DNA of 64,000 nt from Paramecium tetraurelia (GCF_000165425.1 NW_001799462.1:1-64000), one strand, 5' to 3'. Numbered from the stretch's first letter, positions 51,204 to 63,019 are shown. Numbers and translations: made by a program. Notes: generated from the sequence alone by a model not told the origin.

Positions 51204-53600
51204 ATGGAACTGTATGGTATTATTTGGTTAAGCAATAATATGAAATTGTCTATCTTAATTATCCTTCTGTGATTAGGATAATAAATTATATCTAAAAGTT
51301 AGCTGTATTTGAAAATTAATTTTATTTATTATGGGAACTTGTTAATAATGCAAGTAGTAGACAACTCCTGAAATTATAAATGTTGTACCCACAATTCCAA
51401 GAGAATCAAAAAGTGCTAACATTCGAAATATCATCCAGTTGATGAATGAATTTGATAATTACATAATTATCAAGACTACCTAATACTCATTTTTATTTGA
51501 TGATGATATCGGTTTGGGCAGGCAGGAAAACACCAAAACGATCACAACACAAGGGACTGTGAAACCAATCAATCTATCCAAGTTACGAGCAGCGAATGAG
51601 GACCTCAAGCAATTGAAGAATTAATCTAACGAATAAGACAAATGCATGATTGACAAGAAAATGGTCTTCCAGAGTGGTCTTGAATTAGGTGATACCTTAC
51701 CTTCAATAAAATTCCAATTGTTATTCAACGATCATGATCAGGTTCTGAATTTGCAAGAGGGCAAATACACTCTAATAAAATCATGGAGTCAAGGAGAACA
51801 AATGGTTAATTTTGAGCATGCCATAGATTTGATTGACTCTCTGAAATAGACTGATTTGCAATTGATAGGGTTGGCAAGAGGCAATATCGAGTAGAAATCA
51901 GTTTATGAAGAGTTGGTGCGATCAAATCACAGATGGGAAAACTTTCAACACATCTATATCTGCACAGAAGGACAGGAGAACCTTGACAATCACATCTTGG
52001 ATATCTACTTCCAAGAAAATACTAATGAAGTAGAGGAAGGGTTTTAGGTTGGTGCCTTGTTGTTTTATGGGACAAAATTAATATGGAAGAGATATAATCA
52101 TGAGTGGGATATATTCTCAGATTCTGAGGAAGTGGCTCAGGAAGTAACAACCCTAATTAATAAAGGTGTGAAAGAATATTCTGGAAAACAGCAAACTAAT
52201 CTTGTTAGCAGCATCACGAAAGAATAATATTGTTAAATCAAGAAATTTGTTTTGGATCAACAAACTCAATAGCCTTTCACAAGGAAAATCAATGTAAGTG
52301 TCACCAAGAGAACATTCTTTGGGAAGAATAACAAAACTATTGTTTATGACAATCCCATTATAGATGTGAATTGTTCACCAAAATCATAACAAATTACTGA
52401 ATCTTTCATTAGACCTCTCGGATCTAAAAGTGTTGTTTGGGATGGGTAATTGCTAAAGAAAGCATTAACATAAAAAATATAATCAAAAAACCTTAATATA
52501 GAAGCAGCATTGGAAAGACAAATCAAAATTTAAATCAATTACGAAAAGAATATTATTTCAATACCCTAATGGGAATCTTCCGCTTTGGTTCCCTATTATA
52601 AATCCACTCTATACATCTCGTAAGTCAAATAATGGATTCATGCCAGAGATGAGGTACTGAGTGAATGCGAGAGCTCTGATGATCCTGTTACTGCCAGAAT
52701 CAACAAGATGATCAAAGACTTTTTTACTCATATCCCCACAGTGGAAAGAATTCAAAATCAGCAGTATGGAAAGATACCCTATGCAGAAAAAAGGAAGCCC
52801 CCCTATGAGGAGATGTCTATCTCTAAGAGCTTGGGCAATGAAGAAATCACCAGAAAACAAGACAAAATTCTATTGATTCTTTTGATTGATTATGAAAATG
52901 ATGACACACTGGAATTATTAAAAAGTCTGATTAAATACAAAAAAGAAAATCAATGTCCTTTACAAATTGCTGTTTTGGGACATATCAGAGCAGAATCTTG
53001 GACTAAACTATTCCAAGCATTCATGGAAAAACATAAATTAAACAATGATGCAGAAGAAGGGGTTATTGAAACTTGGTTCCCAGTTGAAGATAAAATAGGC
53101 TCAATTACCTTTAGTGCTATTCTAAGTAAAATGTACAATCTTGTACTTGAAAAAAGAGATTGCATGCTTGTTGATTTAAAAAATTAGATTCGGGTATTGG
53201 AATCAAGCAGAAGAGTAATTCCTAAAATCCATACCTACATCAATGATTTACAAAACTATTCCTAAAATCCAGAAAGAGAAATCAGGTATTAATTTAGTTT
53301 ATCGCTAGCAATTATCGAAATTAATATTCTTAGTTTAAAAAATGTATTCGAAAAGAACACAATCTTAAGGAAATAACTACTAAAATTAAGTAGTAATGCA
53401 AAGAGGATGACACTTTGATAATGTATGAGTAAAAGAAATCCAAAGTTTGGGATTTTGAGAATGGTAAAATCAGTGAAACCAGGAAATACTCGTAACCTAC
53501 TAAAATTTTGAGGTTACCCCCTAAATCAACTGAATTAGACAACTTGAATTCAATTATAAGCAAGTACATTGAAAGCTAAGATATTTTATAAATGAAATGA
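51204..53600 (+). CDS. Large protein with possible thioredoxin-like segments
   Basis: Three introns (29, 20, 23 bases) give 774 residues. Around residues 140-260 the pattern GDTLPSIKFQLLFNDHDQVL, KYTLIKSWSQGEQMVNFEHA, LQLIGLARGN resembles a redoxin/thioredoxin fold without the CxxC motif. A later segment (KQDKILLILLIDYENDDTLE, QIAVLGHIRAESWTKLF) looks like a second such fold. No catalytic cysteine pair is visible, so a redox role is unlikely. The C-terminus is Gln/Ser-rich with coiled-coil character. The family is not recognised. The N-terminal 40 residues depend on the first intron, whose donor is GTCTAT. Confidence 0.6.
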
Positions 53601-53838
53601 GTATTTTTTATAAAATATAGTGAACTATAGAATTATCATTAATATATTAGAATTTAATATTAAATAAGATATTCTATTTTATAAAAGAGGTTTAATTTCA
53701 TTTAATTGAAATGGGTAGATATAGGTTATAGTATTATAAATGATATTTCATCGGATTCAAAAGACTAATTCTAAAACGAAGTAAGATATACTACATCAAG
53801 ATATAAAAAATAAATATATATATTAAGTAGTTAATATG

Positions 53839-54828
53839 TCACATAAAAGGCTAAGGTCGTGTTGCCTGACCTAGATTTAACATTACTTTCAATCTATCAT
53901 TTTCATCCCTCAACCTCTTGATTTCTGATTCCAAGTTGTTCGAATTTTCTAAATAATATATCTTAATTCTTACATAAATTTGTTGAATTGACAACAACCC
54001 TTTGAATTGGCTAGATTTACTACTATTACTGATGCTAGAATTAAACTTAAAGAGCTTCAATCTATTATTTCAGGTGACTGTTCTCAGCTTCTAAATCAGC
54101 AGCTGTTTTAAGTACATACTCTAATTCATCAAAACCTTTTCTAAAATATTATTTTATCTAAATTACCTTAGATTGTCTAATTCTTATTTCAATCTATGAT
54201 TCTCTTTCTAAACAATATCTGCCTATCTCATTATATCTTCTACGCTGCTTTTAGATAACTTTAAACTATCCAATTCAGTTCTCAATTGTCTATTCTCCTT
54301 TTCCAATTGATTCCTATCTGATATAAATCTGGCTGTCAACTCCCTTATCTCCCTATCTATAGAGATCCTCCTTTGTAATTCTTTCTAATAGCGTTAATCT
54401 TCACTTTCTTTTTCTCTGTTAACGCATTTCACTCTCCATTATTCGCTCTCGTATTGTAGTTAAGCAATCTTTTTCTCATAATCTCCTATTTTATTTCTCA
54501 ATTAAATTAATTCTCCTTCAATTAAGTCCACTCCCTTAAATTTTAATTCATTCTAATTCACATATTCTCCAATCCTTCCATTCTCTTCTCTCAATCTGTC
54601 GTTTTCCACTGATAACAAGAACGCTACCATGTAGACATCTTCTCCTAACCAAGGTTTCATCGGTGGTTATCCTCCTTGCATCTCTTGAAAATTGGGTCTC
54701 TCCTCAATCACTCTAGCTTGAATATGTTACTATTGGAATCTCATTTTCTGATCAAAGTGAGCTTAATTCAAATTAGGAGGAAGTTCCCTTGATGGTGGAG
54801 GCAATTATCGATATTGTTAAACTAGCAT
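53839..54828 (-). CDS. Coiled-coil protein
   Basis: Two introns (26, 25 bases) give 312 residues. A Pro/Gln-rich N-terminus (QLPPPSRELPPN) is followed by nearly continuous coiled coil: SVENDRLREENGRIGEY, LQRRISIDREIRELTARF, SDRNQLEKENRQLRTELDSL, then SEIKRLRDENDRLKVML. Heptads are regular, with a Gln-rich break in the middle. No globular domain is visible. It may be a ciliary or basal-body rod protein or a centrosome-like coiled coil; the family was not identified. Splicing of both introns keeps the coiled-coil periodicity, which supports the model. Confidence 0.75.
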
Positions 54829-55273
54829 TTTTGACGGTTAATTAATAAATAAATAAATTGCGGAAGAATAAATTCATTAAATTAAATTATGTTCAATAGT
54901 TAGATAAATTAAGACCAGAAAGGATATGAAAAAATATTATTCAAAAAAAGCATAAGATATTTTTATAGAGTTATTGATATTTTTAATTTAAAAAAAATAG
55001 ATACTTTTTAGATCTATGAAATACTTTATAAGTTAAATTCATTAAAGAAAATATAATTATTTTAGGAATATTAAAAATCCATGTAAGATAACTTTATTTC
55101 CTCTTAAACATTAAATTATTTTAAGCAATTAAATTATGTGATATAATTAATAGTTACTTGATAGTAATACCAAGGAGAGATGTTTTTTTGAAGTTGTTAG
55201 TTATTTTAATGTATTAGATGACCCCAAATGAGGACTAATTGAATTTATTTATTTGAAATATATTTTAATTATT
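54829..55273. other. Intergenic stretch
   Basis: 445 AT-rich bases between divergent genes, with no recognised feature. It is long enough for two promoters. Confidence 0.5.
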
Positions 55274-55937
55274 ATGGGTGTGTGTTGTAGCAATAAGAAT
55301 TAAAGGAGTCGTTAACATGATTATGGTGTCTTGTCACCTACAAATAGATAAGCAGAGTAGGACGAATATTAAGAATTAAGTGTAGAAATCAAAGAGATTT
55401 TAGAAATGTATTTGAATTACGAAAAGAATTCTCCGCAAAATAAAAATTTGGGAGAATCAAATCAATTGAAACATAGTTTGGAACAGCCCAATACTCCCTA
55501 TTTTAAGAATTCTCATGACTCTGATGATAAATTTTTGTAATTGAAATAAGCAAAACAAGTTGAAGAATTAGTAAATGAAATTAAGATTTAGGAAGCGTTC
55601 TTCTCATAAGAATAGCGAAAAGTTACCTCCTGTATGGGAAGAAAATGAACAGTAGAATTAGCATAGCTAATCGAAGCATCCTACATTTTAACACTATTGT
55701 CTAATATGTCATCAGGATCACGTTTGGACTCACTCTTGCAATTCAAAGTTGGTGTATAATGATGATAATATGATAGTATGTGAGAAATGCAAATTCAAAT
55801 AAAAAATTACTGAATACGAGTTTATTTGTGAAAAGACATAATAAAAGTTTAAGATTCACAACAGAGTAGATAAAGGATTTAGAATTTTGAAATACATTTT
55901 CAATACACATTTTATATATCAAATAATATAGTTATGA
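55274..55937 (+). CDS. Zinc-binding, N-acylated-looking protein upstream of the Rab gene
   Basis: One intron gives about 212 residues; a 25-base intron (GTAAAT...GGAAG) is the most plausible of two choices. MGVCCSNKNQ is a typical myristoylation plus palmitoylation start. The middle is polar and helical. The C-terminal part has Cys/His pairs, HYCLICHQDHVWTHSC and VCEKCKFKQ, which look like a zinc-binding module. The stop (TGA at 55935) overlaps the start codon of the following Rab-like gene, in ATGA. An alternative 20-base intron (GTTTAA...GAG) near the end would instead join both genes in one frame. The family was not recognised. Confidence 0.6.
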
Positions 55938-56617
55938 TAAAACAAAAGTCCACAGGTAGAAGTTACAAAGTTGTCTTTCTTGGAGAAAACAAAGTTGGCA
56001 AGACATCAATAATAACACGATACTTCTATAATACCTTCTCAGAAAAGACTGAAGTTACTGTCTGTGACTTTTGCAAATATAAGACCATTCAGACGAAAAA
56101 TGGATCTATTGAACTGGCAGTTTGGGTAAGGTTCATATTAATTGCATTCAGGACACAGCCGGCTAAGAGAAATATCATGCCTTGGCACCTATTTATTATA
56201 GAAAAGCGGATGCTGCAATAATAGTATATAATATTACAGTCCAACAAACATTTCAGAATGTTCGTTTATGGATTCAAGAATTATAGTAATTTTCGCAAAA
56301 TGCCAATATTATACCAGTTATAGTGGGAAACAAAGATGATTTGCACATGCATAGAGCTGTAGAATAGTCATGTATAATATGTCAACTCACAATTAATAGA
56401 GGTTGATGAATTGTGTAATCAATATAATGCAAAGCATTTTTAGGTTTCAGCTAAATCTGATAAGGGAATAACAGAAATCTTTGATTATATTGCAGATGGT
56501 AAATAAACATATGTTAGGTTAGAGTTGATAAAGTCTGTAAAATAACCAAATGAAACGACTAATTTTTAGGAAGGAAACAAGAAATAGACATAAAAGGAGG
56601 GCGGAAGATATTGCTGA
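55934..56617 (+). CDS. Rab-family small GTPase, Rab5-like
   Basis: Two introns (26, 28 bases) give 209 residues. G motifs are in order: GENKVGKTS (P-loop), then [30 protein letters not shown] (DTAGQ with the Rab5-like YHxLAPxYYR), GNKDD (for NKxD), and VSAKSDKG (SAK). The Rab5-like switch II indicates a role in early endosome traffic. The C-terminus ends GGRYC: a single last cysteine instead of the usual CC or CxC prenylation motif. Its start codon overlaps the stop of the preceding gene, so either translation or splicing is unusual here. The GTPase core length is normal. Confidence 0.88.
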
Positions 56618-56639
56618 TTAATGTTTGTGCTAGTTTTAA

Positions 56640-58284
56640 TCATAATCTTTTTCTTAAATTATTTTACGTCATGACAAAATTGATTTCAGGGTATACTTTA
56701 CTTTACGTAGTTCTTTCCCATTCTAGATATTCACTTTCATATTGAAAGGATTTATCAGTCTCAGATTGCTTAATTAATTTTTTGTTTTTCAACTGTTCTT
56801 CAATTATTTTTTGCATTTCCTCTAAATATTCAATTATTATTTATACAAATTTTTTATTCTTTGTCCCTCTTCATCTCCTCCTTAGATTACAATTTGGTTT
56901 CTGGTAATTCGTCATATTTAGATTTAACTGTTTCTCCCTTTTAAGTATTCTCAGCATATTCAACTCTAGGATCAGCCTTAAATGAAATAAATTTATGAGG
57001 ATTTTCTACTTTGTTTTCAGTAATCTCCTAAAATTGAGGTTCCTTCTATTTTAAGTCCTCAGAAACATTAGAAACTAAAGGAATATTAAAATACTTACGT
57101 TTTAATAATTCATCTCTAACATCTGAATTTATTTTTTATTTTTTGTTTGTCTTTTCCCAATATTCATCTCTGTTCATAGATCTAAAAGCTGTAATCAATC
57201 TTCTATCATCTTCAATTTCTTTTTCAGTAGTTCCAGTGGAAATTACTTCTGGTTAATCTGTGTACAATAAGTACTTTTTAAGACCTGAGATTTCCTCTGA
57301 TTAGCTATTTAAGGTTGACTGTTTGGCTTTATTTAATTCTACATCTTCATGTGGATTATTAGTAATTTCCTTTTCCTCCTCTCTTTCTACTACTTCCACT
57401 GTGGAGTCATCATTCTCTTTGTATATGGAACGTTGATCTTCAACTTCCTTATTGAAAGAATACTCTTTGAAATTGTAAGTATCTTTGATCTTCTATTATG
57501 ATTAAATATAAGAGTCTTCTTGAACATGATTCAAAAATGTGAACACCCTGTTATTATTATCCTATACTTGATTAAGAGTATCCTCAATGGGTGAGAATTC
57601 CGATGCAGATTGATTATAAGTGTCTTCATTAGTGGAATCAATTTAAACTTAAAGGGTGTCTTCAGAACTCTAATTTAATTGTTACTAGACACTAACTTCT
57701 GTATTTGTTGAATCAATCTCATCGAATTGATCTTAGATTTAATTGAGATCAATTAATTTTTATTCATCATCTTGACTCTACAATTATATAGTCTATGGCT
57801 ACTGATTATTCTAATCTTGTTAAAATTATCTAATGCCATCTATAATCAAGGTGGAATCAGTTTCAGTTTGTTGATCCATTTGTTGATCCTCCTCTACTTT
57901 GAGAATCAGATCATCTAAGACTGTTGTGACTTATTCTGTGATTGTCTAGGATTACTACAATAATATGGTTTCATCTGAATATTCATCTCCCAATCTCTCC
58001 AACCAGTATTCCAGAGAGTGAACTTCACTCTATTCATCTGATTATTTAGTCTGATCTGCTTCGAGTGGTGGATTCATGAGTTGTTGTACTTGATTCTCTA
58101 TTTATTCAGTGATCGGTGTTTCTGAATATACGTCTAATTAGTCTACTAGATCCTATTTAATTATTCTCTATACCAAAATTGCATCTTGTTACACTTTGAT
58201 CACTTCTTCCATACCATCCCAATCATCGTTCAAGGAGAAGCTAAATGCATTCAAAACAAATAAAGTCAAAATGAAATATTTCAT
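56640..58284 (-). CDS. Acidic secreted protein
   Basis: One 25-base intron gives 539 residues. MKYFILTLFVLNAFSFSLND is a signal peptide. The mature part is very acidic and rich in Gln, Asp and Glu, with short repeats such as QSSEDTLQVQIDSTNEDTYNQS, and only a few cysteines. The C-terminus turns basic/amphipathic (KEIQKIIEEQLKNKKL). No domain is recognised. Such acidic secreted proteins may be granule (trichocyst-like), calcium-binding or cell-surface; which one cannot be told. The gene lies 20 bases downstream of the TTLL gene on the same strand. Confidence 0.7.
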
Positions 58285-58304
58285 AATTATAAAAACGAAT
58301 AAAT

Positions 58305-59998
58305 TCATTAGTAAATAGCTTAATCTTTAAGCGATCCTATCAATTACCTAAATAAGCATCAAATATTACCACATATTCTCATTATTTTAGTAACCCTTAA
58401 CTGGAAATGGACTAACTTTCTCCCTTGATATATTGAAGATCAAGTCAAGAGTCAAAATGTACGCATCATCTAACATTCTCGGAATCAGTTGAGCCAACAA
58501 AGGACTCGATTCTTCAATGCATGGATTTGTATTAACCTCTATCAAATATAGATTGAACTTTTCGTCCAAGAAATAATCAAATCCAAAGATTTCCATACAG
58601 TTTCTACGATTGTTCCTATTTATTTTGTTACCCACTGAACTCATTGCCAAAAAGGCAATCTCCTTCATCTTTTTAACAATGGTTTATCTGAAATCAATCT
58701 TATTCTTAAAGATCTTCTAAATCTGATCAAAGGATAATTGATTCCCTGCTTCTTGATCCCCGTATTTTTGACTATACTTTTGAATTGCATTATTTGTCAA
58801 GTGAATAAACAAGTTGTTTACATCATTAGTAACAAAGTCTTCAGACGCAGTCCTTATGTATCCTTCTCTATTATTTAATATTTATAGAATACTTGAAGAA
58901 ATAGCAATTCAATTCTTAATCAACCAGCACCCACACTCTGATATCAAATTTTCGATTGTTGATAAGCAACGGTTTTTCAATGTACTTCTATACTACAAAG
59001 GAAGGGGACTTGATAATGATTCCTTAATATATCTTCTCATTGGGAGTCTCAATATGCTTTTCACTTACTCCTGAGGTGTATTCAATGAGTAAATCAGTCA
59101 ACTGATCGAGGTTGTTAAAGACATTGATACCTCTGCCTCGGTTTAATCCTGTTGGTTTTAGGAGCCAGAGATAATCAGCTCCCAAAAAGGTATCTTTCAT
59201 TTGATAATCGATGAACTTCCTGTCTTTGCTGGGTGGAATTCTGAGTTTCTTTTTGATTTCCTACTTTTTGAGTAAGAGTTCGTCTTATGATATGGGATTG
59301 GGAGAGTATTGGTTGTAATAGTTGAGAAAGGCTAAAAGTTGGGACTCAATTTGGGAATCATTGAAATCAATAACGAAGGTGAGAGGAAGGATGTCAAATA
59401 CATTTCTGTGGATGGATTCACAAAAAGTGGTCATATTCAAGAGGAGATTCTTCTTGTTGCTTATTTCTTAGTGAAATTCAAAGTGATTGACTAAGGATCG
59501 ATGGGGATTGTAGGCATTCATTTTGTAATATTTGTAACCTATATTAGATTACTACCATCTAAAATGAACTCGTGTTGTACTTTTGCATTGATGCCATTCT
59601 CGTCTGGTGTCCATGATGCGTTTTATGAGTTCGTGGTTGTTGCCTCCACCTAAGAGATACGAATATTGGGGTTCAAGGATGGTGAAGGGAACTTTGTATA
59701 AGGGAATTTGTGATTGTCTTGGTTCGATGCGTGGAGGCTTGGGAAGGACCTTGATCGATTGTTGAGAGCGTCTGACGATTTGAGGAAGCGCATTTTGTCT
59801 TTGGCGTTATTGGTTGGATTTGTTGCGGATTTCTATTTGGTTCTGGATGAAGTGATCAGCGAGAGTCTTGGCTAGTTGTTGCAACGAACGATGACTGGTA
59901 ACCTTGTTCAAGGACTGGGCCAAGAAGTAGTTGAATTTGTCGGAGTCAAGACTCAGTTTTACTTTGTCAATCTATTTGTTTCTTGTGACCTCCATCAT
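58305..59998 (-). CDS. Tubulin tyrosine ligase-like enzyme (TTLL)
   Basis: Two introns (25, 22 bases) give 548 residues. A basic N-terminal region precedes the TTL domain: KRIMDTRREWHQC, HFEFHQEISNKKNLLLNM, LLKPTGLNRGRGINVF (ATP-grasp lysine loop), QKYIEKPLLINNRKFDIRVW, FIHLTNNAIQKYS, and FGFDYFLDEKFNLYLIEVNTNPC with the metal-binding Glu and Asn. TTLL enzymes add glutamate or glycine to tubulin; which one cannot be told here. Cilia-rich Paramecium has many TTLLs. The last intron decides the stop. It starts 15 bases from the divergent cysteine-rich gene. Confidence 0.93.
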
Positions 59999-60013
59999 TT
60001 TAATTAATTTATT
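59999..60013. promoter_or_regulatory. 15-base divergent start-to-start spacer (TTLL / Cys-rich)
   Basis: TTTAATTAATTTATT separates the divergent start codons. A second in-frame ATG in the TTLL gene would make the gap 18 bases instead. The sequence closely resembles that of the spacer at 16423. Confidence 0.65.
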
Positions 60014-60336
60014 ATGTAATGCAAGTCCCCAAAAGAGGCTTCTGTATGTAATAGTCTTTGTTGCAACAACCTGAATCAATGCTCCAAATATCAAAGTGAG
60101 TGCTCCATATACTCAGATGTACGTCATCAAATAAGTAGAATCATTGCATCAAATTGAATTGCGACACTTGCTGTTTGATCCAAGAAAGCTATCACTCCTG
60201 TGGAACATATGTGCAGTGTAGCAAATATTTCGACTTATTCTATTTGTGGTGTTTGATTATCCTGGCATTGTTGCTGGTGGTCTTGCTCATCATTAAATTG
60301 CGCACTAAGTAGAGATCACAATAATAAGGTTTATGA
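60014..60336 (+). CDS. Small cysteine-rich single-pass membrane protein
   Basis: One 20-base intron gives 100 residues. The first 65 residues carry 14 cysteines (MQCKSPKEASVCNSLCCNN, QCSKYQSECSIYS, LNCDTCCL, CGTYVQCSK). A hydrophobic helix LFYLWCLIILALLLVVLLII follows, with a short basic tail (KLRTKQRSQQQGL). There is no clear signal peptide, so this would be a type III or tail-anchored-like protein unless an upstream exon exists. The family is unknown. It is smaller than and unlike the giant surface protein, but shares a Cys-rich head plus single helix. Confidence 0.65.
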
Positions 60337-60471
60337 CAGCTCGCCTCATACGAATTCATAAGGCATTTGCAAAGTTTAACAAAAAAACGACAATAATTTG
60401 ATCAGAACCATAATTCTTAATAAATTGTAATATAACATCTCTTCGCAATTATTCACCATTAAATATTAATT

Positions 60472-61518
60472 ATGCAAAAAGCAGAAGAATAATACTAAAC
60501 TCTCTACAAACTCCAACCAGAACCAGTCACCACTCCAGAAATCAAAGGCTACGATTTCAATCAAGGAGTCGATTTCGATGCACTCCTAAAGTCTTATGCC
60601 AACTTCGGATTGCAAGCCACCTAATTAAGCACAGCAATCGATCTCATCAACAAAATGATTCATTGGCGAATGGGTCCAAACGAAGACAACGAAGACCCCA
60701 ACACTAGATGTACCATATTTTTAGGTTACACTAGTAATATGGTATCATCAGGCAATAGAGATATCATCAGATACTTGGCACAACATAAGATGATTGATGC
60801 CATTGTCACTACTGCTGGAGCCATAGAAGAAGATCTTATGAAATGCATCTCTACTTTTCACAAAGGAGATTGGTAAGCCAATGACAAAGAAATAAGATTA
60901 AAAGCTATTTGTCGTATTGGTAATATTTATGTTCCTGCTGCAAATTATGGAAAACTAGAAGATTGGCTTCTCCCAGTCTTTTAGGAAATGTATAAAGAAT
61001 AAAAAGAAAAAGGAACTATTTGGTCACCATCATCTATGATCAAAAGATTTGGAGAGAAAATCAATGATGAGAGATCAATTTATTATTGGTGTGCCAAAAA
61101 CAACATCCCTGTATATTGTCCTGCATTAACAGATGGAGCCATTGGAGACATGATGTTCTACTTCAATTATAAGGAAGAAGGATTTATTTGTGATATCCTA
61201 CAAGACGTTGTTGCATTAAACAAGAAAGCCATGTTTGCCAAGAAGTCAGGATTGATTATTCTTGGAGGAGGAGTCGTTAAACACCACATCATGAATGCAA
61301 ACATCTGGAGAAATGGAGCTGATTGGGCAGTATTTGTTAATACAGGTATCCAATATGATGGAAGTGATGCTGGAGCAAAACCATCAGAGGGAATCACTTG
61401 GGGCAAATTAAGAATTGATGCAGAATACGTCAAAGTATTTTCTGAAGCCACTCTTGTATTCCCATTAATTGTAGCATAGACCTTCGCTAAACATTTCTAA
61501 GAGGCCAAAAGAGTTTGA
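60472..61518 (+). CDS. DHPS: Deoxyhypusine synthase
   Basis: 348 codons, intronless. Family motifs: [20 protein letters not shown] (NAD-binding), [37 protein letters not shown], and the active-site [20 protein letters not shown], with the catalytic Lys at about residue 270, ending [16 protein letters not shown]. The enzyme transfers the butylamine part of spermidine to a lysine of eIF5A. Length is normal. Its higher GC and lack of introns suggest good expression. The N-terminal 40 residues are ordinary for eukaryotic DHS. Confidence 0.97.
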
Positions 61519-61555
61519 AATATAAATTGTTAATAAATATTATTTTCCATTATTA

Positions 61556-62320
61556 ATGAATTTCCCTTTGCCTGAAAATAGAATTGCTAATTATGCCAAA
61601 GTCTCCACCTTCCTATCACATCTTGTATGTCAGTCTTGCAAATCACTGTCTCTACAACAATTGATATGTCTAAAGTGTCATGAGAACTTTTGCTTTAAAT
61701 GCATTCCCTATGCAGAGGATCAGATACCTGAACCAATTGAAATAACCGTTCAAACCATTCTAATCAACAAGAATACTAAATATGTTTAGGATATTAATTA
61801 CAGAGGCTTCTGTCCTAACTGCGAAGTTGTGACTGTCCTAACATCTTAACTACCAAAAATGTTTCATAAATTATACACAAGTGTCAAATTCTCATGTCAA
61901 AACAGAGTCAACGGATGCCCTGAAGAACTCTGCTATCCTGATTTGAGGATTCATGAACAGAAATGTGGATTTAATACAATCACCTGTCCTAAACAAGAAT
62001 GTGGCTAACAGACATACAAAAAAGATTTCATCACTCATGTCTCCATATGCAACCCATCAACAGATTGCATTTGTGGCTCCACCAATCAACACGACTAATA
62101 AAAATGTCTCAGATTGCAATGTGAAACTCTCAAAAGTCAACTTAATACTCAAACCAAAGAATTATTACTACTCAAAGATGTTTAAACTACACTCTCCTAC
62201 TCCAGTCCCCAAAAGTAAATCAATAGAGTGGTTATCAATCAATCGCCTTATGTGGCTACATCCCCTTTCTCATTGCAAGGTTTACTACAATAATCGGCTC
62301 AAATTTTAAATGATGGATGA
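61556..62320 (+). CDS. TRAF/RING-like zinc-finger protein
   Basis: 254 codons, intronless. The first half has a degenerate RING-like cysteine set (LVCQSCKSL, LICLKCHENFCFKCI), then CPNCEV, and TRAF-type zinc-finger units (FSCQNRVNGCPEELCY ... HEQKC, ITCPKQECGQQ ... FITHVSIC). A short helical region (LRLQCETLKSQLNTQTKELL) follows. The domain order resembles TRAF-family proteins of ciliates, but RING spacing is imperfect, so ligase activity is uncertain. It follows the deoxyhypusine synthase gene by 37 bases. Confidence 0.8.
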
Positions 62321-62731
62321 ACTTATTTATTTATTGATGCATTTTATTCACTCAAAACTTAAATTTTACATTTTACATTTTATTTTTCATGTTATTGCTA
62401 TGCAAATTGCTTAATAAATTAATTAATTTACATGAATTTGTCTTTACAATAATGTGAATGTAATTATAATATCAAATTACTCAAAATCGATTGGACTAAG
62501 AATTATTAAATTTCTATTTAGAAAATTTGTTTATATTTTTCAATATAAGAAAGTCATTAAATATTTAATATTTAACTAAATAGTTTTTTACTTATTTTGT
62601 AACCAACAAATGCATAAATGAGATCTCGTTAGATTTCTTAATAAATATATTTTTGTTATTCATTCAAAAGGTGATTCGAATAGACATACAAGCAATTAAT
62701 GTGTTCTTATAAAGTCATAATAAATTAAAAA
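62321..62731. other. Intergenic stretch
   Basis: 411 very AT-rich bases between two plus-strand genes, with T-rich runs. Nothing specific was recognised. Confidence 0.5.
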
Positions 62732-63013
62732 ATGATGCGGGGCCCTAAATATTAACAGCAAAACATTCAGGAACTTTGCAGATCGAAATTTGATGACGAC
62801 GACGATCCAGAAATAGATCAGAATGTTAGGGTGGATAGATTTGGAAACCCAATCAATAAAAAATTAAAGTTTCGCATATGTTTTAGAGATGAAATACTTC
62901 CTTCTCAATAAGTGTTTGACATTCGCGTAGTTGAAAATTGGAAACTCTACAATCTGATGGAGGAAAAAGAGGAAGCTGATGCTTGCTGTAAACAATTTTG
63001 TTAGATTATATGA
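62732..63013 (+). CDS. Small protein of unknown function
   Basis: 93 codons, intronless. The middle reads DQNVRVDRFGNPINKKLKFR, ICFRDEILPSQQVFDI and NWKLYNLM, followed by EEKEEADACCKQFC. The compact, non-repetitive sequence with conserved-looking aromatic positions suggests a real small protein. It ends seven bases before the convergent next gene. No known family was recognised. Confidence 0.55.
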
Positions 63014-63019
63014 AATTTA

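Noticed and set aside
61167-61451. Minus-strand ORF
   Set aside because: Antisense shadow of deoxyhypusine synthase.
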